From assembly GCA_031290625.1 (NCBI GenBank), contig JAITND010000016.1:1-39334 (forward strand): DNA of 39,334 bases. The letters are read 5' to 3'. The position numbers and the translations under genes are program-made. This document shows, piece by piece, positions 32,610 to 39,334 of this stretch. Numbering within the stretch: position 1 is the stretch's first letter; each line of letters begins with the position of its first letter. The notes beneath the pieces are model-generated. The model did no database searches, was not told the origin of the DNA, and saw only the letters and a list, made by a program, of their open reading frames with translations. The stretch comes from Endomicrobium sp. (GTDB lineage: Bacteria > Elusimicrobiota > Endomicrobiia > Endomicrobiales > Endomicrobiaceae).

Positions 32610-34484
32610 TTAACCTCTAGCCACAGCGCTGAATTTGCATGAAGCCATACAAACGCCGCATTTAACGCATTTTAAACCGTCAACTATATGTTTTTTTCCC
32701 TTCTCGCCGCTAATTGCTTTAACATGGCATTTTGACGCACATACTCCGCAACCAACGCATTTGTCCATTATTGTATAACTCAATAAATTTACGCATTCTC
32801 CAGCTGGACATCTCTTGTCTTTGACATGAGCGTCATACTCATCTCTAAAATATCTTAACGTAGATAAAACTGGATTAGGAGCAGTTTTTCCCAAACCGCA
32901 CAAAGATCCAGCCATAACGGCTTTTGCAAGCTGCTCAAGAAGAACAAGCGTTTCCTCGTTTGCTTTGCCGTTTGTAATATCTGTAAGCATTAAAAGCATT
33001 TGCTTAGTGCCTTCTCTGCACAAAACGCATTTACCGCAAGATTCATTTTGGGTAAACTGCATAAAAAACTTTGAAACATTTACCATACAATTATGTTTGC
33101 TCATAACTACAAGCCCGCCGGAACCAACCATTGCTCCGACTTTTTTTAACGACTCAAATTCTAAAGGAAGGTCTAAATGTTGTTTTGTAAGACAACCTCC
33201 AGACGGACCGCCTATCTGCACGGCTTTAAAGTTGTCTTCTTTAACTTCGCCATTATCGTTGGTAACGCCGCCGGTGATATCAAATATTATGCGTTTTAAA
33301 GTCGCTCCTAAAGGAACTTCTATAAGACCAGCGTTTGCGACATTTCCGGTTAGCGCAAATGTTTTTGTGCCGGGAGAATTTTCAGTCCCTATTTTTCTGA
33401 ATTCATCCGCTCCATAATTTATTATTATCGGAATCGCGGCAAGCGTTTCAACGTTGTTTATAGCCGTAGGTTTTTCCCATAAACCGCTTTGAGCTGGAAA
33501 AGGAGGTTTTGGTAACGGCATTCCGCGTCTTCCCTCAACAGAAGCTATTAAGGCTGTTTCTTCGCCGCAGACAAAAGCGCCGGCTCCCTCCATAACATGA
33601 AGTTTAAAGTTACGATTTGATCCAAAAATATTTTCTCCCAAAACGCCTATATCTGTAGCGTCTTTTACGGCTCTGTTCATTCTTTCAACCGCAAGACCAT
33701 ATTCAGTTCTTACGTATATGTACCCCTCGTCGGCTCCCATTGCTTTTGCCGCTATTATCAATCCTTCAATGACGCCGTGCGGATTTCCTTCCATAACGCT
33801 TCTATCCATAAAAGCCCCAGGGTCGCCTTCGTCCCCGTTACAAATCATGTATTTTTTTGAATCTTTTTGTTTTCTTGTTATATCCCACTTTCTTCCAGTT
33901 AAAAAACCAGCGCCGCCGCGCCCTCTCAAGCCTGATTTTAAAACAACGGCGCAAACTTCTTTATCTGTCATCTCGGTACAGGCTTTTTTTGCAGCAGCAT
34001 ATCCGCCGTTAGCTATGTACTCCCTAATATTTTCAGGGTCTATAATGCCGCATTGTTTAAGAACCATTCTATGCTGTTTTTGATAAAAAGGAATTTCTTC
34101 CCGTCCTTTACATACCGCGTTGCCGTCGCGATAACAGAGCTTCTCTATAAGCTCGTCGTTTTTAACGCTTTTTTCTAAAATTTCTTTCACGTCTTCGGGT
34201 TTAACTTTCGTGTAAAGTACGCCTGCCGGCAAAATATTTATTAAAGGTCCATTTTGACAAAATCCCTGACAACCGCTTTTTGAAAAAAATGAACCTTTAT
34301 TTTCTTTTTTCAGTTCAATACAAGCGTCTATGCCGAGTTCTTTAGCCGTATCGACCAAACTCTTAAAAACTTTAATAGAACCGTTTGCCACGCATCCCGT
34401 CCCAGTGCAGACAATGACTCTTTTCGTTATATTATCTCTTGAAGACAAAAATTCTTGAGTTATTTTTTCCAAATCAATCGTCAT
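32610..34484 (-). CDS. hydB: Bifurcating hydrogenase subunit HydB (NuoF-like)
   Basis: This 624-residue protein has an N-terminal thioredoxin-like [2Fe-2S] domain (CTGTGC, CQGFC), then the NuoF core with FMN/NADH motifs GLRGRGGAGFLTGRKW, CNGDEGDPGAFMDRSVME and GAGAFVCGEETALIASVEG. A [4Fe-4S] site follows (ESCGKCVLCREG with a later cysteine in GSLCGLG), then a C-terminal pair of [4Fe-4S] clusters (CVGCGVCASKC, CVKCGVCMASC). It exchanges electrons with NAD(H) and ferredoxin. It overlaps hydC by four bases (ATGA) and precedes hydA by four. Domain order matches HydB/HndC. Confidence 0.95.
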   Translation of the reverse strand: MTIDLEKITQEFLSSRDNITKRVIVCTGTGCVANGSIKVFKSLVDTAKELGIDACIELKKENKGSFFSKSGCQGFCQNGPLINILPAGVLYTKVKPEDVKEILEKSVKNDELIEKLCYRDGNAVCKGREEIPFYQKQHRMVLKQCGIIDPENIREYIANGGYAAAKKACTEMTDKEVCAVVLKSGLRGRGGAGFLTGRKWDITRKQKDSKKYMICNGDEGDPGAFMDRSVMEGNPHGVIEGLIIAAKAMGADEGYIYVRTEYGLAVERMNRAVKDATDIGVLGENIFGSNRNFKLHVMEGAGAFVCGEETALIASVEGRRGMPLPKPPFPAQSGLWEKPTAINNVETLAAIPIIINYGADEFRKIGTENSPGTKTFALTGNVANAGLIEVPLGATLKRIIFDITGGVTNDNGEVKEDNFKAVQIGGPSGGCLTKQHLDLPLEFESLKKVGAMVGSGGLVVMSKHNCMVNVSKFFMQFTQNESCGKCVLCREGTKQMLLMLTDITNGKANEETLVLLEQLAKAVMAGSLCGLGKTAPNPVLSTLRYFRDEYDAHVKDKRCPAGECVNLLSYTIMDKCVGCGVCASKCHVKAISGEKGKKHIVDGLKCVKCGVCMASCKFSAVARG

Positions 34485-34960
34485 CTTGCCTCCATTATCT
34501 CGTCTATAAGACCAACAACTTTATCCGGAGTCGTTTGACCGTAAACATTTTTGTTTACAACTACCGCCGGAGCAAGCCCGCAAGCCCCAAGACATGCGAC
34601 GCTTTCAATTGTAAACGTCACGTCTTTTGTGGTGTTTTCGTTTTCTTTCAAGCCCAGTTTTTTTCTTATAGCGTCTATAATAGCAGCGGATTTCTTTACA
34701 TGGCAAGCCGTTCCATTACAAACTCTTATGATATTTTTTCCTTTTGGTTTTAAGGCAAAATGAGAGTAAAATGTAGCGACGCCATAAACTATCGCGGGAG
34801 ACATATTAAGAGATGATGATATAAAAGACATGACTTCTTCAGGAAGGTATCTGTATTCTTCCTGCGCAGACTGAAGGATAGGTATAAGTCTTGACTTGTC
34901 AAAATTATTCTCTTCCAGAATACGGCAAACTGCTTCAAACTTAACGTAATTTGACGTCAT
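34481..34960 (-). CDS. hydC: Bifurcating hydrogenase subunit HydC (NuoE-like)
   Basis: This 159-residue thioredoxin-like [2Fe-2S] protein has a helical N-terminus (LIPILQSAQEEYRYLPEEVM) and four cluster cysteines in CNGTACHVKKS and CLGACGLAPAVVVN. It is the small subunit of the HydABC complex and first gene of the operon. AAGGAG lies upstream of the ATG at 34960. The 66-base gap before it, up to the small exported gene, is very AT-rich and may hold a promoter, but no clear -35/-10 pair can be fixed. Confidence 0.94.
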   Translation of the reverse strand: MTSNYVKFEAVCRILEENNFDKSRLIPILQSAQEEYRYLPEEVMSFISSSLNMSPAIVYGVATFYSHFALKPKGKNIIRVCNGTACHVKKSAAIIDAIRKKLGLKENENTTKDVTFTIESVACLGACGLAPAVVVNKNVYGQTTPDKVVGLIDEIMEAR

Positions 34961-35026
34961 TTGATCCGCTCCTTAAAGTGACGTATGAGTTATTGCGGTA
35001 AAAAAAAGATCAATAAAATTTTTATA

Positions 35027-35293
35027 TCAAACTTTTAATAAATTGATTTTTACAAGAAAAATTTTTATTATTTTTTCAAAGTTAAAATTGTTTGCAATAA
35101 TGCGCGATTTGCGGTATATAGCGGATAAGTTATCGCCTACGTCAATATATTTAGTTTCGTTTTGTCTTGCGGATTTATAAGGGTCTTCAAGGACAGTTTC
35201 TTTAGGCGAGGGAGTAGTCGCGGCAAAAACAAAAATATTGCCGCAAAAAATAACTGTTAAAAACAATACGATAAAATTTTTATCCGTTCTCAT
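35027..35293 (-). CDS. Unidentified small exported protein
   Basis: This 88-residue protein starts with a good signal peptide (NFIVLFLTVIFCGNIFVFAATT), which would be cleaved after about residue 25. That leaves a polar 63-residue mature part with DVGDNLSAIYRKSRII and a hydrophobic, lysine-rich end. No family is recognised. Its start overlaps the end of the antiporter gene by 14 bases. It may be a truncated remnant of a longer periplasmic protein, since the last 20 residues look like random AT-rich translation. Confidence 0.5.
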   Translation of the reverse strand: MRTDKNFIVLFLTVIFCGNIFVFAATTPSPKETVLEDPYKSARQNETKYIDVGDNLSAIYRKSRIIANNFNFEKIIKIFLVKINLLKV

Positions 35294-36452
35294 TTTGTTT
35301 TGATAAAAGATACTTAAGTATTATAGGCGTTATAAAAGTAGTAAGCATTATAACGGCTACCAAAGCGCTGTATTCGTTTGAACCGAAAACATTATTTTTA
35401 AAGCCTATACCCGCAAATATCAAACCTACTTCTCCGCGCGGAACCATTGATACGCCTATTAAAAACTTATTTATACCTTTCTTTAGAACTACAAAACCCG
35501 CCGCGGCTTTGCCTATGAAAGCAACTACAAAAAGCGCTACAACCAAAAATAATATTTCTCTATTAACGGCTACAAAAGGGTTAAACGCGCTTATGTCAAC
35601 GTTAGTTCCCATCAACGCAAAAAACACGGGAACAAAAAAAGCATACATAGGTTTTATGTCTATTCTTATCTCTTCAGACCGCTTAGTTGTTGAAAGAACA
35701 AGTCCCGCGACAAAAGCTCCAACTATTGAAGCAAGTCCAACTTTGGTTGCAAATGCCGAGACAACAAAACAAAAAGCGATTCCTATAACAAATATTACAT
35801 GCTCTTGTTTCATTTTTGAAACAAGTTTAAATATCGTTGGAGCTATAAGAATTCCTACCGCTACAGACAATACTAAAAACAATACGGCAGTTCCGCTTAT
35901 TGAGGCTATTGTTCCAAAAGTAATTGTTCCGCCTTGAACAAGCTTTAAAACTACAGCTAAAATAGCAAGACCTATAACGTCATCAATAACTGCCGCCCCT
36001 AGAACTATTTTGGCTTCTTTAGTTTCAAGACGTTTTAAATCCATAAACACTCTGGCAGTAATACCCACAGACGTAGCCGTAAGCACAGCGCCGGCAAAAA
36101 TTGCCTGCGTACTTGAAAGTCTAAAATGTAAAAATACAAAATATCCAAGAAAGTAAGGAACAACAACTCCAATAAAGGCTACGGCGGCGGCCCAACCACC
36201 GGCTTTTAAAAATTCTTTTATGTCTGTTGAAAGACCAACTTCAAAAAGAAGAATCACAGCGCCAAGTTCCGATATGCTCGTTAAAATAGGAGTTTCATGA
36301 ACAAGACCCAATATGCTAGGACCTATAAGAACGCCTGCTAAAAGCTCGCCTATTATAGAGCTCTGTCCTAGTTTTAAAGCTATTTCTCCAAAAATTTTAG
36401 CAAATAAAAGAATACTCGCTAAAGTTATCAAAAATCCAAAAATATCGCGCAT
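35280..36452 (-). CDS. Cation/proton antiporter, CPA2 (KefB/NapA-like) membrane domain
   Basis: This 390-residue protein has about twelve membrane helices with the CPA2 pattern: GELLAGVLIGPSILGLV in the first half, the proton/cation aspartates in LGAAVIDDVIGLAILAVV, and FVAGLVLS, FFALMGTNVDIS and VPRGEVGLIFAGIG later. It ends after the membrane domain, so the C-terminal TrkA-N domain of KefB/KefC is absent, as in NapA-type Na+/H+ antiporters. The ATG at 36452 with GAGG upstream is preferred to the TTG at 36455. It sits 17 bases after thyX. Ion specificity cannot be read. Confidence 0.9.
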   Translation of the reverse strand: MRDIFGFLITLASILLFAKIFGEIALKLGQSSIIGELLAGVLIGPSILGLVHETPILTSISELGAVILLFEVGLSTDIKEFLKAGGWAAAVAFIGVVVPYFLGYFVFLHFRLSSTQAIFAGAVLTATSVGITARVFMDLKRLETKEAKIVLGAAVIDDVIGLAILAVVLKLVQGGTITFGTIASISGTAVLFLVLSVAVGILIAPTIFKLVSKMKQEHVIFVIGIAFCFVVSAFATKVGLASIVGAFVAGLVLSTTKRSEEIRIDIKPMYAFFVPVFFALMGTNVDISAFNPFVAVNREILFLVVALFVVAFIGKAAAGFVVLKKGINKFLIGVSMVPRGEVGLIFAGIGFKNNVFGSNEYSALVAVIMLTTFITPIILKYLLSKQNENG

Positions 36453-36469
36453 CAATTAGCCTCTATATA

Positions 36470-37135
36470 TTAACTTTTCCAAGGTTTACCGCAAGCAAAA
36501 GTTTCATGGCAACCTTTCCTTGCGCAGTCAGGTCCCGCATCTTCAAAAAGCAAAGGAGCTTCTTTTCTTGCAAGATTTAACATACGGCGCGCCATATCTT
36601 TTATTTCCCATTGCGCCCTATTACAGCATCTTAATGAAAAGAAATGCCTTAATTCTCTGGCGTTCATGGTAATTATTATTTGCGTAGCCGCAGCATTTGG
36701 CAAAATATATCTCGCGTCTTCCGCGGGAATGCCGGCGTCTAAAAATTCTTTATATAAATTTTTAGTATTTTTTAAAAAACTATTATATTTTTTCAAAAGT
36801 TTTTCATCTTTTTTTATGGTTGGAGGAAACACAAAATCAAGGCCAGACTTAAACTTTACATACCTTTGGCTTTGAACCGAAAAAGAAGCTATTCTGTGTC
36901 TTGTAAGCTGAGCGAGTAAAGCGCGCGACACGCCTTCAACGCCAAAAGTAAAAGACGCGTGCTCAAGCACGGAATGATGACCGGAAGAAATAACTTTGCC
37001 CAACAAGTCTATAACCTTTTCAGACGTAAGATTTTCATCAATATTGTCAATAGTCGACGCGCTGTAACACAGTCTGGCGGCAACTGCGCACGTTTTCTCG
37101 GCGTCTTTGGTAGATTTTAAAAGTTTTACGTTCAT
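36470..37135 (-). CDS. thyX: Flavin-dependent thymidylate synthase
   Basis: This 221-residue ThyX shows the family signature in LTRHRIASFSVQSQRY (RHRxxSxxxxSxR), with SSGHHSVLEHASFTF before it and NARELRHFFSLRCCNRAQWEI after. It makes dTMP from dUMP with methylene-tetrahydrofolate, FAD and NADPH and does not need ThyA or a matching dihydrofolate reductase. It is followed by the antiporter and preceded by purA with a 13-base gap, pairing two nucleotide synthesis genes. Confidence 0.96.
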   Translation of the reverse strand: MNVKLLKSTKDAEKTCAVAARLCYSASTIDNIDENLTSEKVIDLLGKVISSGHHSVLEHASFTFGVEGVSRALLAQLTRHRIASFSVQSQRYVKFKSGLDFVFPPTIKKDEKLLKKYNSFLKNTKNLYKEFLDAGIPAEDARYILPNAAATQIIITMNARELRHFFSLRCCNRAQWEIKDMARRMLNLARKEAPLLFEDAGPDCARKGCHETFACGKPWKS

Positions 37136-37148
37136 TTTTATAAAATTA

Positions 37149-38444
37149 TTAGAACCACTTTACGCCTTTTATGACTTCAATAGTCTCTTCTCTTTTCCTG
37201 CCAAGAGAAATTAAATCAATCGGCGCGCCGACAAGCTGTTCTAAACGTTTGACATACTTTTGAGCATTAAGCGGCAATTTTTTGAAGTCAGTAACGCCTT
37301 TAACTCTGCCTTTAAAGCCCGGCATTTCTTCGTATACTGGTTTAGCATACTTTTGAACAGTTCTTGACGCGGGGAACTCTTTATATATTTTACCTTTGTG
37401 CTTGTAAGCTACGCATATCTTAATTGTATCTATATCTTCAATACAATCAAGCTTAGTCAAAATTAAACGATTTATACCGCTTACCCTTACGCTGTGTCGC
37501 ACAACTACGGCGTCAAACCAACCACAGCGACGCGGTCTTCCCGTAGTTGCTCCATACTCTCCGCCTTTTTCTCTTAAGAAATCGCCCATTTCGTCAAAAA
37601 GCTCTACGGCAAAAGGACCTTCGCCAACTCTTGTAGTATAAGCTTTTACCACACCCAAAACGCCATTTATTTTTGTAGGTCCTACGCCCACTCCCGAGCA
37701 TACCCCGCCGGCAATGGGATTAGACGATGTTACAAAAGGATATGTGCCAAAATCCAAGTCCAGCAACGTACCCTGAGCGCTTTCAAAAAGAATTTTCTTT
37801 TTCTTCTTTATTGCATTTTCAACCATAAGACTTGTGTCAGCCACAAAAGGCTTCATAAATTTTGAAAATTCTTTATGGTCTTTTAAAATTTCTTTCTTTA
37901 ATTTCTTAATATTTATTCCGCTTTTTTCCAAAATAGAAGCTTTCTCTATCAGATTCTTCTCAAGCAAATCAGTAAAAACATCTTTCTCTAAATAATCAAC
38001 TACTCTTATGCCTATTCTTTTCACCTTATCGGAATAGCAAGGACCTATTCCTCTCTTGGTAGTGCCTATTTTAACATTGCCTTCCTCAAGAATTCCGTCA
38101 ATAATTTTGTGATAAGGAAGTATAACATGAGCCTGCTCGCTTATAAAAAACCTACCCTTTACAGGAATTTTTTTCTTGCTTAATGCGTTGACTTCTTCTT
38201 TTAAAGCTCTAGGGTCGACAACAACTCCATTTCCAATTAAGCAGTATTTTCTGGGAAAAAGTATTCCTGACGGTATCAAGTGAAGTACAAACGGTTTGTT
38301 TTCGTAGATTAGAGTATGTCCTGCGTTATTGCCACCCTGATAGCGCACAACGTAGTCCGCCTGCTTGGCGAGATAGTGAACGACTTTTCCTTTTCCTTCA
38401 TCTCCCCACTGAGTTCCTAAAACAACTAATGCTAATGTCGACAT
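37149..38444 (-). CDS. purA: Adenylosuccinate synthetase
   Basis: This 431-residue enzyme joins IMP and aspartate using GTP in AMP synthesis. Motifs: the P-loop LGTQWGDEGKGKVVHYLA, GGNNAGHTL, GTTKRGIGPCYSDK, ESAQGTLLDLDFGTYPFVTSSN, TTGRPRRCGW and a GTP-base KLDCIED. The start MSTLALVVLG at 38444 has GGAAGGAATC just upstream; the ORF-track Met at 38456 is within that leader. It is the first intact gene left of the decayed right edge, with a near-palindrome 20 bases before its start. Confidence 0.97.
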   Translation of the reverse strand: MSTLALVVLGTQWGDEGKGKVVHYLAKQADYVVRYQGGNNAGHTLIYENKPFVLHLIPSGILFPRKYCLIGNGVVVDPRALKEEVNALSKKKIPVKGRFFISEQAHVILPYHKIIDGILEEGNVKIGTTKRGIGPCYSDKVKRIGIRVVDYLEKDVFTDLLEKNLIEKASILEKSGINIKKLKKEILKDHKEFSKFMKPFVADTSLMVENAIKKKKKILFESAQGTLLDLDFGTYPFVTSSNPIAGGVCSGVGVGPTKINGVLGVVKAYTTRVGEGPFAVELFDEMGDFLREKGGEYGATTGRPRRCGWFDAVVVRHSVRVSGINRLILTKLDCIEDIDTIKICVAYKHKGKIYKEFPASRTVQKYAKPVYEEMPGFKGRVKGVTDFKKLPLNAQKYVKRLEQLVGAPIDLISLGRKREETIEVIKGVKWF

Positions 38445-38464
38445 GATTCCTTCCATAAAATAAT

Positions 38465-38492
38465 CCTTTAAACTTTTTTAAAAGTCTAAAGG
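38465..38492. repeat. AT-rich near-perfect palindrome upstream of purA
   Basis: CCTTTAAACTTTT and AAAAGTCTAAAGG are inverted with one mismatch around two bases. It could end transcription of the remnant upstream, whose stop lies inside it, or act as an operator for purA. No T-tract directly follows on the minus strand beyond ATTATTTT. Confidence 0.4.
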
Positions 38493-38730
38493 GTTTATAG
38501 TGTTTGGCGCGGACGCGCCCATGTTAATAGCATACGCTCCCAACGGAATTTGAACCAAGACGCCGCCGTTGGGTTTGCAATTATTTTGACGCCGCAGACA
38601 TCATACCTTCTACTAACTACTAATTTTGGCATCTTTAACGCTGTAATTGTATTCAATTTTTCATTATCTGTCAAATGGTAATATGTTTTTTCAGTTATAT
38701 TTATGCTTGAACGTCTACTATATTATAATG
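38478..38730 (-). pseudogene. Unidentified protein remnant, frameshifted
   Basis: Two minus-strand frames read as one protein of about 85 residues: INITEKTYYHLTDNEKLNTI and LKMPKLVVSRRYDV, then after a one-base shift near 38580 NGGVLVQIPLGAYAINMG and NTINPLDF to TAA at 38478-38480. No start codon is clear; the frame is closed upstream by stops. I do not recognise the family. It lies in the degraded accessory patch between purA and the antitoxin remnant. Confidence 0.4.
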
Positions 38731-38744
38731 CCCATTTATTTATC

Positions 38745-38938
38745 CTTTTTAAAGCGGTAGTCCTAATCCATAACATCATATTCATGTAAAAATCCGCTGT
38801 CCGACTTCATCATCCTCTTTAGAAATTATAATTAGGCATTTTTGTCTCTTTTGCCAACCTAGATGCTCTTACACCCAAAGGTCTTAAAAATTCCTCTCGT
38901 AAAACTTCCGAAGGCTTTACTACTGGTATTTCCTTCAT
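38745..38938 (-). pseudogene. higA: HigA-type XRE antitoxin remnant
   Basis: The ATG at 38938 has GGGGTGAAG upstream. The first 39 codons read PSEVLREEFLRPLGVRASRL then AKETKMP, matching the start of HigA antitoxins (PGEVLREEFLxPLGL...RLAK). A TAA at 38819-38821 ends it before the recognition helix. A later piece in another frame, DFYMNMMLW, resembles the family's PEFWLNLQ segment. HigA represses its operon and neutralises the HigB RNase. No HigB gene is seen immediately upstream, where it is normally found. Confidence 0.6.
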
Positions 38939-38951
38939 TGTTCTTCACCCC

Positions 38952-39077
38952 TTAATGATAGTCTACTATCTCGGCGTCTTCTTTTGCGACTCGGGCGTTT
39001 CGTTCGGCGTCGCGCTCGGCATAATACTCGTCCCATATTTGTTTTTCGCTCTTTGTTGGTTCTTTGGGTTTAGGCAT
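38952..39077 (-). CDS. Unidentified 41-residue charged protein
   Basis: A small ORF reads MPKPKEPTKSEKQIWDEYYA then ERDAERNARVAKEDAEIVDYH. It is strongly charged and probably helical. Its ATG lies within the last codons of the upstream 81-residue ORF, and the HigA remnant starts 13 bases after its stop, so the three look like one former transcript. No family is recognised; too short to exclude chance, but the composition is coherent. Confidence 0.4.
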   Translation of the reverse strand: MPKPKEPTKSEKQIWDEYYAERDAERNARVAKEDAEIVDYH

Positions 39078-39334
39078 TAGGGACATCTATAGGCAAAAAT
39101 TGACGATCTATTATTCTGGGGATTTCATCCTCAGCCTTATTATTATCTTTCAAAATTTGGATGACTCTGTCAGCTTGTAACAAAGGATTTAGAGCGATAA
39201 GTGTGTACTTAAAATATGCCGGCATATGCTTCAACACATCATTAAGCTGCTCTTCTGTTTTTATTATCTTGTGCCACCCATCCTTTGTTTCCCTATTTTC
39301 TAAATTCTGATACATTTTAACAGCTTTTGAATAA
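39070..39334 (-). CDS. Unidentified protein, N-terminus beyond the window
   Basis: The frame MYQNLENRETKDGWHKIIKT then EEQLNDVLKHMPAYFKYTLI and IIDRQFLPIDVPNA ends at 39070. The ORF track starts at Met 39315, but the frame stays open to the window edge (YSKAVK before it), so the true start may be outside. It is helical and mostly soluble, with no recognised motif. It overlaps the 41-residue ORF by eight bases. It belongs to the decaying accessory patch and may be phage- or plasmid-derived; that is a guess. Confidence 0.45.
   Translation of the reverse strand, partial: YSKAVKMYQNLENRETKDGWHKIIKTEEQLNDVLKHMPAYFKYTLIALNPLLQADRVIQILKDNNKAEDEIPRIIDRQFLPIDVPNA

Noticed and set aside
38510-38560. 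T-arm-like GGTTCAAATTCC on the minus strand, suggesting a tRNA
   Set aside because: No acceptor, D or anticodon arm can be built around it, and the stretch reads as the coherent protein tail VLVQIPLGAYAINMG.
1-39334. CRISPR arrays, insertion sequences, integrases, rRNA genes
   Set aside because: No regularly spaced repeats, transposase or integrase motifs, or rRNA segments were seen on either strand by eye.

Overview
The window is AT-rich bacterial chromosome from a Gram-negative, anaerobic organism. Lipid A synthesis genes, BamA and Skp show an outer membrane. A trimeric NADH/ferredoxin [FeFe]-hydrogenase, class I (Fe-S) fumarase and malic enzyme indicate fermentative anaerobic metabolism. 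The LpxC-FabZ fusion, the A/T bias and the mixture of intact core genes with recently broken accessory genes suggest an Elusimicrobia lineage of the Endomicrobium type (termite-gut protist endosymbionts). That placement is inference; no rRNA or species marker is present.

Every gene I can support reads on the minus strand, so transcription runs from high to low coordinates. The right edge (38.5-39.3 kb) is a decayed accessory patch with a HigA-like antitoxin remnant and unidentified fragments. Next come purA, thyX, a CPA2 cation/proton antiporter and a small exported protein. The hydrogenase operon hydC-hydB-hydA follows, then ruvX, a YacP-like NYN RNase, mltG, a NifS/IscS cysteine desulfurase, a 37-residue membrane microprotein, yajQ, a broken coiled-coil gene, rlmD, and a TolC-RND efflux pair with no adaptor gene. 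The 18.1-20.1 kb segment is accessory: one unidentified exported/membrane gene and a two-gene unit that is broken and ends at a near-perfect hairpin terminator.

A good promoter at about 18.03 kb starts a long run of closely spaced genes: malic enzyme, fumarase alpha and beta, coaX, bamA, skp, lpxD, lpxC-fabZ, two tandem lpxA paralogues, lpxI, a DegT aminotransferase and a Gfo/Idh dehydrogenase (GnnB/GnnA-like), pstB, phoU, a YihX-like HAD phosphatase, a frameshifted release-factor-like gene and radC. The lipid A block plus GnnA/GnnB suggests a lipid A with 3-amino-GlcNAc units and N-linked acyl chains. The left edge holds a dead redox pair (glutaredoxin plus a ferredoxin-thioredoxin-reductase/rubredoxin fusion) and a dead cob(I)alamin adenosyltransferase.

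The main oddities are an orphan PstB whose ABC signature LSGGQ has become LTLEQ, the tandem LpxA pair beside gnnAB, an efflux pair lacking its adaptor, and a recurring pattern of one-base homopolymer changes in the broken genes. I found no CRISPR array, insertion sequence, tRNA or rRNA. I see no convincing wholly new defence or mobile system; the best candidates for undescribed biology are the lipid A variant, the altered PstB-PhoU pair and the unidentified exported genes at 18-20 kb.
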